Positions 38,109-45,249 are shown, numbered from the stretch's first letter. The stretch is DNA of 64,000 nt from an uncultured Christensenella sp. (GCA_949948895.1 CATLHE010000001.1:186001-250000), one strand, 5' to 3'. Numbers and translations are program-made. The notes: generated by a model not told the origin, from the letters alone.

Positions 38109-39542
38109 ATGACAAAGCGAGTTAAATATGTCTCCTTGCAAAACATTCTTCTCGCGCTGTTGTGTATTGTATCATTAGCAGTAAGCGGACGGTATGTATC
38201 GTTCGCTTTTGCCTATAGTGCGCCGCAATACACAAGGGTGTTAATTGATTTGCAAAAAGACAGCGAGTTCAATATAAGCGAATATCCCGACAATGCACAA
38301 GACTATTCTATACAATTCATTCAAATAGCCGAAAGTGTAAACGGTGAATTGTTTGTTTATACATATCAGCCGAGTCAAAAGACAACGTATTTGGTGGCAA
38401 CCGAAATTAATATGTCTTTAAGCGAAAGCGTGGACGGCACGAACCTTTACGGTTTAACGTTTTTGAATAGTGACGGTGTATTTTGCAAATACAAGGTCAA
38501 CGATTTTACGGTAAGCGACGAGGTAGTAAGATACTACAATATAACGAGCATATACCGCGAATGGATAAAAGGCATAGATGACGAAACGGGCAATGATAAT
38601 ATAAAGAATGCCGTCGCATTTAACGTCGGTAAACTGTTTAGAGCAAATACGGAGAATGGCAAAGTATCGTATTTGTGCGAGCAAATAGAAACGGTACAAA
38701 TTATAAATCCATTTGTGGATTTTTTAGAATATCGCAATGGTTTTTATTTGGACGGTTTGTGTTTTGACCCTCAGTGGTGCGATAGTCATTATATAGCGTT
38801 TTCGACTGCTAAACAAATTGATTTACTTGTTGAAGCTGATGTTACGTATATCAAAAGATATTGTGCAAGGACGCAAAGTCTTGCGGGTTATACTGATTAT
38901 AGTGAGTTTATAACCGAGTATACAACGTTGACGGGTGATCAAACGGGCGATAGTTTTGGTGACGGCTTTTTTGCTAAAAAGTATGAGTGGAAGCGAATAC
39001 AAAGCGTAGAACAATTTATTAAAACGGAAAAGTTGACGGATGGCACGAAAAAAAATTTAAGTGGCGTACAGTGGGTATTGCGTTTTGTGGAAACAAGGCG
39101 TAGTGTCAAAGAGGATATTCTCTCTACTCATTCTACATTGTATTGGACTGAAATCAGTAGCGTAACAATTTTGCGACTTAAATTTGTAACAAATGGTAAA
39201 GTGTATAATCTTGGAGCTATATCCGATAGAGTATCTGGTGATCTTAAGCCCGGTAATACAAATACAGACGAATTGGAAAATTTTTGGGAATGGATTGAAC
39301 GGATTACGGGAGTTCCTCAATGGGTGTGGAAACTTATAGCCGCTATAATCCCGTTTATGATTCTTTTACCTATACTTTCGGCTATATTCCCTGTTTTCGG
39401 GAGCATTCTTTCATTTGTATTCGGTGCATTGCTTAAAGGCGTTGTATGGCTATTCAAAGGCTTATGGTGGCTTATATGTCTACCGTTTAAGGGTATTGCC
39501 GCATTGATACGGAAAGTCAAGGACAAAAAAGACGGCGGCTAA
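38109..39542 (+). CDS. Candidate attachment (pIII-like) protein with C-terminal membrane anchor
   Basis: This 477-residue protein has an N-terminal signal sequence (hydrophobic about 12-37), a large extracytoplasmic domain (40-370), a hinge GDLKPGNTNTDEL (about 377-389) and a long hydrophobic C-terminus (about 405-470) ending in a lysine-rich tail. A signal peptide, exposed domain and C-terminal membrane anchor is the architecture of filamentous phage attachment protein pIII, which is held in the membrane until virion release. No sequence-level homologue is recognised. AAGGAG precedes the ATG. Confidence 0.75.
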   Translation: MTKRVKYVSLQNILLALLCIVSLAVSGRYVSFAFAYSAPQYTRVLIDLQKDSEFNISEYPDNAQDYSIQFIQIAESVNGELFVYTYQPSQKTTYLVATEINMSLSESVDGTNLYGLTFLNSDGVFCKYKVNDFTVSDEVVRYYNITSIYREWIKGIDDETGNDNIKNAVAFNVGKLFRANTENGKVSYLCEQIETVQIINPFVDFLEYRNGFYLDGLCFDPQWCDSHYIAFSTAKQIDLLVEADVTYIKRYCARTQSLAGYTDYSEFITEYTTLTGDQTGDSFGDGFFAKKYEWKRIQSVEQFIKTEKLTDGTKKNLSGVQWVLRFVETRRSVKEDILSTHSTLYWTEISSVTILRLKFVTNGKVYNLGAISDRVSGDLKPGNTNTDELENFWEWIERITGVPQWVWKLIAAIIPFMILLPILSAIFPVFGSILSFVFGALLKGVVWLFKGLWWLICLPFKGIAALIRKVKDKKDGG

Positions 39543-39838
39543 TCGGTATCGGTGTGATGTTTGGAAAGTGATTTTAACGTATCGTTTATTATTGATTTAT
39601 CTTCGTCATTAAGTTCTCGATACGTTAAAATCATTTTCATTTCTTTGTTGCTGATTTCGTTTTTAAATAGCGATTGTAATTTGTCTATTTTGCTTGTTGT
39701 TATAAAGTATCTTACTAACAATATTATTGACAAAATAACGATTATGCCGATAAGAATACCTATCACTATCCACCCGCCGTTATTCAAGTCTAACTCGTTT
39801 GTATTAATGTTGCCTGGTTTGCTATCGCCTGTTTGCAT
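39539..39838 (-). CDS. Small membrane protein sharing a hinge motif with the attachment protein
   Basis: This 99-residue frame on the opposite strand encodes a short hydrophilic N-terminus GDSKPGNINTNEL, one transmembrane helix (about 22-42) and a charged cytosolic tail. The N-terminal motif parallels GDLKPGNTNTDEL in the convergent attachment-like gene; the two DNA segments match at about two-thirds of positions in inverted orientation. It may be a remnant of a second anchor cassette or a real small membrane (even coat-like) protein. The overlapping plus-strand frame is less protein-like. The ribosome-binding site is weak. Confidence 0.5.
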   Translation of the reverse strand: MQTGDSKPGNINTNELDLNNGGWIVIGILIGIIVILSIILLVRYFITTSKIDKLQSLFKNEISNKEMKMILTYRELNDEDKSIINDTLKSLSKHHTDTD

Positions 39839-39900
39839 ATAAAGCCCCACAAAGTTTAATAAAAATATTCTACCATTTTATAAAAGGACGGTCAAGTAAA

Positions 39901-40719
39901 ATGATAACAATAATCTTTGCCCCGCCTCGCACGGGCAAAACGTGCTTCTTAACGCATATAGCGTGTGTGACGGCGTATGATCGCTGTCGCACACGCGCTA
40001 TGCAATCCGAAATAGTAAGTAAGATAACAAACGGCTTTAACGGCTTACAAACCATACCGCCGCATTGCGTATCGGCGAATTACGATATAACCATGCGCAA
40101 GTACGGCTATCGTCCGCGATACAATCGCCGAATAAACCCGTATCGGCTCGGTTTTACAAACCCGTATGTAGAAACGCATTTTACATTTCCGTTTGAATGT
40201 GTTTGTATAACCGAGGCACAAAAGTATTTGAATAGTAGAATGTCGGCATACTTCCCCGATTGGCAAAGTCGGTGGTACGAACAACACGGACATAACAATA
40301 TCGACATTTGGCTTGATACGCAACGTCCTATGCTCATTGACGTGAATATACGCGAGCTGTCGCAGTTCATAGAGATAGTCAAGTTAGATAAGGCGTATGA
40401 CGATTTCGGCAAAGTCAAGCGGCTTAAATGGCATATACGGCGCATTGATAACAGCGGACTGTTTGACAAGTATATGGCAAGCGGCAAGCAAGATACAAGC
40501 TGTTACACTGTCGATACCGTTACTGTCGATTACAACGTATTCGACTGTTACGACAGTCAATCATGTAAACCGAAATTCTACGAGGGGCATTTACAAGACG
40601 ATTTCGACTACGAACAAGCACAACCACATGACGAAACCATTGACGGGTATATCGAATATTTACGCGAATGCGACGACGAATTGCCCGATAACTTCTATAT
40701 ACGGAGAAAAGCCGCATGA
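39901..40719 (+). CDS. Zot/pI-like ATPase (filamentous phage assembly)
   Basis: This 272-residue protein begins with a P-loop (APPRTGKT, residues 7-14) and has a Walker B-like CVCITEAQ (100-107) followed by the segment with IDIWLDTQRPMLIDVNIRELSQ. This is the arrangement of the Zot N-terminal ATPase domain, which corresponds to pI, the motor that assembles and extrudes filamentous phage through the cell envelope. The membrane helix usual in longer Gram-negative pI proteins is not evident, so membrane attachment may be through a partner. GGACGGT precedes the ATG, and the next gene overlaps its stop (ATGA). Confidence 0.85.
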   Translation: MITIIFAPPRTGKTCFLTHIACVTAYDRCRTRAMQSEIVSKITNGFNGLQTIPPHCVSANYDITMRKYGYRPRYNRRINPYRLGFTNPYVETHFTFPFECVCITEAQKYLNSRMSAYFPDWQSRWYEQHGHNNIDIWLDTQRPMLIDVNIRELSQFIEIVKLDKAYDDFGKVKRLKWHIRRIDNSGLFDKYMASGKQDTSCYTVDTVTVDYNVFDCYDSQSCKPKFYEGHLQDDFDYEQAQPHDETIDGYIEYLRECDDELPDNFYIRRKAA

Positions 40720-40931
40720 TAAACTACAACAAAAACAAACTCATAAACGAATGCTTGTGCCAGTATTACGAAACGTTTTCGCACACGCTTGATACTGCCG
40801 ATTATGTACCCGAAAAGTACAACGCCAAAATATTGGCGTACATATTCAAGAACATGAAAAAGCAGTTTAAGAAAATCGACCGCGAGGACAAGCAATACCA
40901 AAAGGCGCAAGCCGCAAAGCGTAAAGCGTAA
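40716..40931 (+). CDS. Small phage protein, unknown
   Basis: This 71-residue hydrophilic, helical protein has a lysine-rich C-terminus. It is translationally coupled to the Zot-like gene by an ATGA overlap. No family is recognised and no membrane segment is present. Confidence 0.7.
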   Translation: MINYNKNKLINECLCQYYETFSHTLDTADYVPEKYNAKILAYIFKNMKKQFKKIDREDKQYQKAQAAKRKA

Positions 40932-40957
40932 AGCTAAATTAAAAACGAGGTGCAAAT

Positions 40958-41473
40958 ATGGCAAGAAACAAGAACAAAAAGCCGACAGCCAATAATCGCT
41001 CGTCTGGCGTGACTATTATAAAGAATGTAGCAGTGAATGCTGACGGCGTACCTATTAGTAAGCATAAAGCGAGCAGGTCGAACAAACCGAACAAATCCGA
41101 AAATACAACGGTAGATATGCGGTTAGCAAAAATACGCAATCGATATATGTTCAACTCGAACAAGCCGACACAAGAACATATATATGCCGTATATACCGAC
41201 TATACGACAAAAGAAGTCCGAGCGATAGAAGCTACACATTTATATATTCCAGATGAGGAAAACATGAATAAGGTCAAGCGCGGACTTTTACGCAAAGTAA
41301 GGTTTAACGGCTACGAAACGCCGAGTGCGGTGTATAATTCCTACTATGATACAAATATAGAGGGCAAGCCTATTGACCTTTTACACGCCGACGTGCGCGT
41401 AGATAAAACGCCTATACCGCAAAAACAAGCAAAGGCTATAAAGGACTTTGCAAAGAGTAAGCGTAAAAGATAG
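40958..41473 (+). CDS. Basic phage protein, unknown
   Basis: This 171-residue very basic protein has a disordered, lysine- and asparagine-rich N-terminus (1-50), a more structured middle (about 70-150) and a C-terminal KSKRKR. GAGGT precedes the ATG. Charge suggests nucleic-acid binding, but no family is recognised. A hairpin, CCGTAGG (41485-41491) with CCTACGG (41507-41513), lies just after the stop and may end the transcript. Confidence 0.7.
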   Translation: MARNKNKKPTANNRSSGVTIIKNVAVNADGVPISKHKASRSNKPNKSENTTVDMRLAKIRNRYMFNSNKPTQEHIYAVYTDYTTKEVRAIEATHLYIPDEENMNKVKRGLLRKVRFNGYETPSAVYNSYYDTNIEGKPIDLLHADVRVDKTPIPQKQAKAIKDFAKSKRKR

Positions 41474-41542
41474 CAAAAGAAAAACCGTAGGCATGTTACT
41501 TATACTCCTACGGCTTAAAGAAACGGCTTCTTTAATGTAATA

Positions 41543-41603
41543 TAATGACGGACATTGAGCCATGCGGTGCAACCGCACAAGACCTAAAAGGAAATCGTCA
41601 TTA
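41543..41603. other. Nested inverted repeat in the element
   Basis: TAATGACG (41543-41550) pairs with CGTCATTA (41596-41603). Inside it TGCGGT (41563-41568) pairs with ACCGCA (41572-41577) around a three-base loop. It lies in the gap between two small genes. A structured RNA, a replication origin arm or a packaging signal are all possible. Confidence 0.55.
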
Positions 41604-41664
41604 CTATGGTTAGTATACATCACTCTACCCCGAAAGTCAATAGATTTTCGACAACAAAATAAAA

Positions 41665-41682
41665 TTGAAAGTGCACTTTCAA
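41665..41682. repeat. 18-bp palindrome, copy 2
   Basis: TTGAAAGTGCACTTTCAA, identical to 36264-36281, ends 17 bases before a small-gene ATG and just before its GGACGGT ribosome-binding site. A protein bound here could block transcription or translation of that gene. Confidence 0.8.
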
Positions 41683-41699
41683 AAAGGACGGTAAACACA

Positions 41700-41915
41700 A
41701 TGGAATACGCTATACATGACCGCATTACCTTAACCGAGCTTACGCCCGAAAACCTTGTGCGGTGTCTTGACGGTTATTTAGATACCGTTAAAACAGCCGA
41801 CAATGATACGGTGTTGGATTTAATGGACTATATCGAATACGCCGTATTGTTCGGCGATAATGATTTGACACGGTTCGCCGTTAATAGAATACGCGCTACT
41901 CTGTTAGGTTATTGA
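41700..41915 (+). CDS. Small acidic phage protein, unknown
   Basis: This 71-residue acidic, helical protein (MEYAIHDRITLTELTPEN onward) starts at an ATG with GGACGGT upstream. Its start is preceded by the second 18-bp palindrome and it is followed by copy B of the 196-bp repeat. Small size and placement would suit a regulator of phage replication, but no motif proves it. Confidence 0.65.
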   Translation: MEYAIHDRITLTELTPENLVRCLDGYLDTVKTADNDTVLDLMDYIEYAVLFGDNDLTRFAVNRIRATLLGY

Positions 41916-41921
41916 TAATCC

Positions 41922-42117
41922 CCCCGCCCCGCCGAACAGACGGAGCGGGCAAAAATGAGAAGTCAAGACGTGCCGCCGAGCGCAAGCGAGCTATGCGGCG
42001 CGCCGTGACGGAATACGGGAACAAGGGCGAAAGTAAACACCACAAGGCGCGACCTTTCGCCTAACCACCCGTACACCATTCTTATTAACTCCACCGCGTA
42101 AGCGGTGATCTAAAAAA
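41922..42117 (+). repeat. 196-bp direct repeat, copy B (upstream of rep)
   Basis: Near-identical, gap-free copy of 36295-36490. The GGCGAAAG/CTTTCGCC stem and the CACCGC/GCGGTG hairpin are conserved, with GTAA instead of GCAA in the loop. It is immediately upstream of the replication initiator gene, where a rolling-circle double-strand origin or a regulatory leader would be expected. Most substitutions between copies lie in the single-stranded part near the end. Confidence 0.9.
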
Positions 42118-42141
42118 TATATCAAAAGGGAGCTAAACAAA

Positions 42142-43134
42142 ATGAACAATCACGGATTGACACCCGTACCCGACAGCGAGTTTACACCGAAAACACGGGT
42201 TATCGGGGAGCCGTTAAAAAGCGGCGAAAACTACTACAAGATTTACCACGACGGCGGTCATTATATTGCGACGAAAGTCGAACACAGTTTTTGTAAACAC
42301 ACCGAATACAAATCTCTGCGTGAAGGCATAGATATATTGTTCGATAGTCTCTACTATCAAGCGACGAAAGACGGCTTGAAAGATACAAAACTTGATACCG
42401 CATTGACAAACTATATACGCGCGGGTATGCTCAAACTGTACCCGCATTTCGACGGTATCGACGAATATATCGCAAAGAAAATCAAACGCAAGTGGCACAA
42501 TCTCGGCGTGCGCAAAAAACGATTCAGACGAAAAGCGCACTTAAACAAGTGGAATTACTTTGTAACGTTTACATACGACGATAAAAAGCAAACAGCGGAC
42601 AGCCTTCGCCAAAAGCTCCGCAAATGCCTTTCTAACCTACACACACGGCACGGATGGCAGTACATGGGCGTGTTCGAGAATGCACCCGATACGGGTCGCT
42701 TACACTTTCACGGTCTGCTATATGTACCGAACGGCGAAATGATAGGCACAATAACCGAAAAACAAGATTATAGTACGGCACAACAAAAAATGCAAATACG
42801 GCACGAAAACGACTTCTTTGAAAAGTCATTCGGGCGCAACGATTTCACGGAGTTAAACGAAATGCAATTAAAGCACGGACACACAATCGACTATATTGTA
42901 AAGTACATAGGCAAAACGAACGAACGAATAGTATATTCGCGCGGCATTCCGACGGAAGTTGTCAAGAAGTTGACGGACGAAAGCATAATCACGGAATTTA
43001 CGGACTTTGTAACAAAGTACGTCCTTTTCGACAATGTTGTCGATTGGGAACGCGATATAAAGAAAGTACGGCGATACAAGCAAATGTCGATAATCGACCT
43101 TATTTGCAACCCGCCGCGATTACGAACGGTTTAG
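42142..43134 (+). CDS. rep: Rolling-circle replication initiator (HUH Rep)
   Basis: This 330-residue protein has HUH-endonuclease motifs in order: motif 1 FVTFTYDD (140-147), motif 2 HFHGLLYV (188-195) with the metal-binding His pair H188/H190, and motif 3 YIVKYIGK (251-258) with catalytic tyrosine candidates Y251/Y255. Such enzymes nick the plus strand and stay covalently bound to its 5' end to start rolling-circle replication. It is preceded by the 196-bp repeat and followed by a gap with very strong hairpins, both origin candidates. Confidence 0.9.
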   Translation: MNNHGLTPVPDSEFTPKTRVIGEPLKSGENYYKIYHDGGHYIATKVEHSFCKHTEYKSLREGIDILFDSLYYQATKDGLKDTKLDTALTNYIRAGMLKLYPHFDGIDEYIAKKIKRKWHNLGVRKKRFRRKAHLNKWNYFVTFTYDDKKQTADSLRQKLRKCLSNLHTRHGWQYMGVFENAPDTGRLHFHGLLYVPNGEMIGTITEKQDYSTAQQKMQIRHENDFFEKSFGRNDFTELNEMQLKHGHTIDYIVKYIGKTNERIVYSRGIPTEVVKKLTDESIITEFTDFVTKYVLFDNVVDWERDIKKVRRYKQMSIIDLICNPPRLRTV

Positions 43135-43440
43135 CCGCTCGACTACTCCGCGAACACGAATATACAACGCTCATGCGCCTATGGCATACATACGGCGTTT
43201 TTTGGCGTGTACGAAAACACAATAGCACGAGGGCGCAAGGCTTGCCCGCGCCTCGTGCATGACCGCAAACCCTGTAAAAATGCTGTCTGTCGGTCTGTAA
43301 AGCGCGACACCTTGCACTGCCGCGCGCCAGCGCGGCACTCGTTTTAGTGCAAGGTGTCGCGTAATGCTCTTTTGAAAATGAACGTGCAAAAATAGCGCGT
43401 TTATGATATAAAACTACTACGGAAAAGGACGGTAACGGAA
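43135..43440. other. Rep-transposase intergenic region with large hairpins (candidate origin or packaging signal)
   Basis: No gene is present. Hairpin 1 pairs GCACGAGG (43225-43232) with CCTCGTGC (43251-43258), with further GC pairing inside. Hairpin 2 spans 43303-43361: 16 base pairs (CGCGACACCTTGCACT, 43303-43318, with 43346-43361) enclose a second stem GCCGCGC/GCGCGGC (43319-43325 with 43330-43336). Such structures in single-stranded DNA phages serve as complementary-strand origins or packaging signals. Confidence 0.75.
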
Positions 43441-44493
43441 ATGAGACAGTACGGAACGAAAAATTTAACGATTACACAACGGCGAATGCTTGAACGCTGT
43501 CTATTACAAAAAATGCACAAGCGCGAAATCGCCAAACTACTCGGTGTATGCCTCGCAACAGTCTACAACGAAATAAAGCGCGGACTATACAAACACAAGA
43601 CGATAAAAGCGTATGACTGTATCGGGCAACCGATATACAAGTACGAAACACGATACAGTGCGAACAAAGCGCAACAGCTTTACGAGCTAAACCAAACCAC
43701 GCACGGCACACCGATTAAACTCGGCAACGATTATGATTTTGTCCGCTATGTCGAAAAGCGTGTAATACAAGACAAAATCAGTCCATGCGCCGTGTGCGGC
43801 GAAATAAAGCGACTTAAACTGTTCAAAACGGTTATAAGTAAAACAACCATGTATCGGTACATAGAACAAGGCATTTTCGCAAACATTTGTATGTCGGACT
43901 TGCCTATCGGTCAACGCAAAAAACATTACCGAAAAACACAAACAAAACGTCCGCCGCGCGGTACGAGCATAGAACAACGCCCGAAAGCGATCGCGGAGCG
44001 CAACACTTTCGGGCATTGGGAAATGGATTGCGTAGTCGGCAAGCAACGAACGAAAAACGTATTGCTTGTGCTGACCGAACGGTTGACGCGCAAGGAAATA
44101 ATCTTTTTAATGCCGAATAGACAAACGGCGACTGTGGTCGACTGTTTGAACAAACTCGAATATCGCTACGGTAAACAATTCCGCAAAGTGTTCAAAAGCA
44201 TTACCGTTGATAACGGCTCGGAGTTTAGCGACTTCGAGGGGCTACAAAAGTCCATATATAACGGCAAGCGCATAAACGTTTACTACTGTCATCCGTATAG
44301 CTCATGCGAGCGCGGATCAAACGAACGAGTAAACCGCGATATACGGCGGCTTATTCCGAAAGGCAGTGACCTATCTAAATACACGCCCGAACAAATTCAA
44401 GTCGTGGAAGATTGGGTGAACGATTACCCGCGCGAGGTGTTAGGCTTTGCGACAAGTGCGGAAAAGTTTGCCGAACAGTTAAACGCAATATAA
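43441..44493 (+). CDS. IS30-family transposase
   Basis: This 350-residue protein has an N-terminal helix-turn-helix (about 25-48, KREIAKLLGVCLATVYNEIKRG) and a DDE catalytic domain: D196 in GHWEMDCVVG, D257 in TVDNGSEF and E295 in CERGSNERVNRDIRR, followed by PKGSD. This is the IS30 signature and is full length. GGACGGT precedes the ATG. No separate IS30 inverted repeats tightly flank the gene, while the ends of the whole element look like inverted repeats, so it is probably the integration enzyme of the phage. Confidence 0.92.
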   Translation: MRQYGTKNLTITQRRMLERCLLQKMHKREIAKLLGVCLATVYNEIKRGLYKHKTIKAYDCIGQPIYKYETRYSANKAQQLYELNQTTHGTPIKLGNDYDFVRYVEKRVIQDKISPCAVCGEIKRLKLFKTVISKTTMYRYIEQGIFANICMSDLPIGQRKKHYRKTQTKRPPRGTSIEQRPKAIAERNTFGHWEMDCVVGKQRTKNVLLVLTERLTRKEIIFLMPNRQTATVVDCLNKLEYRYGKQFRKVFKSITVDNGSEFSDFEGLQKSIYNGKRINVYYCHPYSSCERGSNERVNRDIRRLIPKGSDLSKYTPEQIQVVEDWVNDYPREVLGFATSAEKFAEQLNAI

Positions 44494-44511
44494 TTGAAAG
44501 TACACTTTCAA
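44494..44511. repeat. 18-bp palindrome, copy 3 (variant)
   Basis: TTGAAAGTACACTTTCAA differs from the other two copies by one base near the centre. It begins directly after the transposase stop, as copy 1 does after the single-strand-binding candidate. Confidence 0.75.
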
Positions 44512-44574
44512 AAATAATTCAAGCCGCCGAAAGACGGTTATTTTGCCGTGCCGCAAAATGGGTCGTTTTGCGCT

Positions 44575-44606
44575 GTTTTTCTATTCCTTGCAAGGAATAG
44601 AAAAAC
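44575..44606. repeat. 32-bp perfect palindrome
   Basis: The half-site CAAGGAATAGAAAAAC (44591-44606) is mirrored exactly by 44575-44590, with no spacer. It lies downstream of the transposase, near the right end of the element. A further hairpin (CCCG with CGGG enclosing GAAAA/TTTTC) follows. It may be a terminator pair, a packaging signal or a protein-binding site. Confidence 0.8.
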
Positions 44607-44678
44607 GAAACCCGCCGAAAACTGCTTTTCAACGGGTATTTTACCATACCGAAAAAAATTTTCAAAAAATTTACGAAA

Positions 44679-44719
44679 ATTCTATAAAAACGCTTGACTT
44701 TTCAGTTTTCGGTCGAAAA
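44679..44719 (-). repeat. Right end of the element: core plus inverted-repeat-like arm
   Basis: The 16-base core AGTTTTCGGTCGAAAA (44704-44719) is identical to the left core. Read on the minus strand, the arm continues TGAAAAGT, ten bases, TATAGAAT, matching the left arm. This defines the probable right boundary. Confidence 0.6.
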
Positions 44720-44727
44720 CAGTATTT

Positions 44728-44772
44728 AAAAACTATACCCGCCGCATCACTGCGACGAGTATAGTTTTGTTT
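44728..44772. terminator. Terminator of the superoxide reductase gene (possibly bidirectional)
   Basis: AAAACTATAC pairs with GTATAGTTTT around an inner partly paired CCGCCGCA/CTGCGACG segment. On the minus strand the stem is followed by TTTTTAAA, just after the stop of the reductase gene. The plus strand also ends in TTTTGTTT and could stop transcription leaving the element. Confidence 0.8.
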
Positions 44773-44791
44773 ACAATATCGAGTTATAATA

Positions 44792-45154
44792 TTAAATTTT
44801 TGCTACCCACAGTCCGTGAAGATTGCAATACTCGTATGCTGCCACGGGTTTTTCTCCTTCGGCAAGAGCAAATACCGCTTTGGGCGCATCGGTATGCGCG
44901 AGCTTTTTAATTTGAAATCCGTGCGTCGTTTCGAGTATAACGTACGATATGAGATGAGCTTCAGTCATGGGATGCGGAACGGAACCCACGTCAACCGTTA
45001 CAACATGGTTGGCGATCACGTTTACTACGGGTACGTGCTTTTCCTGCGCGGCGTCCGTCGAGTTCGCATTGATCTGAGTAAAACCTTTGCAGTCGAGTTC
45101 CTCGCCTAATGTTGCGATAAGCTGACCGTTTTCTTTATTAGCGTAAAATTTCAT
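44792..45154 (-). CDS. Superoxide reductase (desulfoferrodoxin family, degenerate N-terminal site)
   Basis: This 120-residue oxygen-defence enzyme reduces superoxide without releasing oxygen, typical of anaerobes. The catalytic iron ligands are present: EKHVPVV, HPMTEAHLISYV and the C-terminal YCNLHGLW. The N-terminal desulforedoxin part keeps the MKFY start and overall spacing, but the CxxCG pair is replaced by ANKENG and the CC pair by DCKG, so the structural Cys4 iron centre is probably lost. AAGGAG precedes the ATG, and it has its own promoter and terminator. Confidence 0.93.
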   Translation of the reverse strand: MKFYANKENGQLIATLGEELDCKGFTQINANSTDAAQEKHVPVVNVIANHVVTVDVGSVPHPMTEAHLISYVILETTHGFQIKKLAHTDAPKAVFALAEGEKPVAAYEYCNLHGLWVAKI

Positions 45155-45180
45155 TGTTGTCTCCTTTGATTTTTTTAATT

Positions 45181-45209
45181 ATTATATCGCGCAAGATCCG
45201 TATTGTCAA
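45181..45209 (-). promoter_or_regulatory. Promoter of the superoxide reductase gene
   Basis: On the minus strand a perfect TTGACA (45204-45209), a 17-base spacer and a perfect TATAAT (45181-45186). Full consensus suggests high constitutive expression. Confidence 0.92.
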
Positions 45210-45249
45210 ATACAATAACAAAAGAAAAAACGCGATTAATGCAAAACCA

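Larger units (their letters stand above)
34960..44719. mobile_element. Integrated inovirus-like (filamentous phage) element
   Basis: About 9.76 kb is bounded by identical 16-base sequences AGTTTTCGGTCGAAAA (34960-34975 and 44704-44719). Inside are a Zot/pI-like ATPase, a rolling-circle replication initiator, two exported proteins with membrane anchors, a candidate single-strand-binding protein, several small basic proteins, a SprT-like metalloprotease and an IS30-family transposase, nearly all on the plus strand with GAGGT/GGACGG-type ribosome-binding sites. Zot plus a HUH Rep plus exported anchor proteins is the signature of filamentous phages. Spiroplasma plectroviruses are known to carry IS30-type transposases. 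No obvious major coat gene was found on the plus strand. Host genes either side are eno and a superoxide reductase gene. Confidence 0.85.

Noticed and set aside
39561-39842. 93-codon plus-strand frame opposite the small membrane protein
   Set aside because: TTG start without a ribosome-binding site, and the opposite strand has the recognisable hinge motif.
34960-44719. CRISPR array or tRNA gene in the element
   Set aside because: No short regularly spaced repeats and no cloverleaf sequence were found; the repeats are two long copies and three palindromes.
44543-44764. 73-codon frame across the right end of the element
   Set aside because: It crosses the 32-bp palindrome and the boundary and has no ribosome-binding site.
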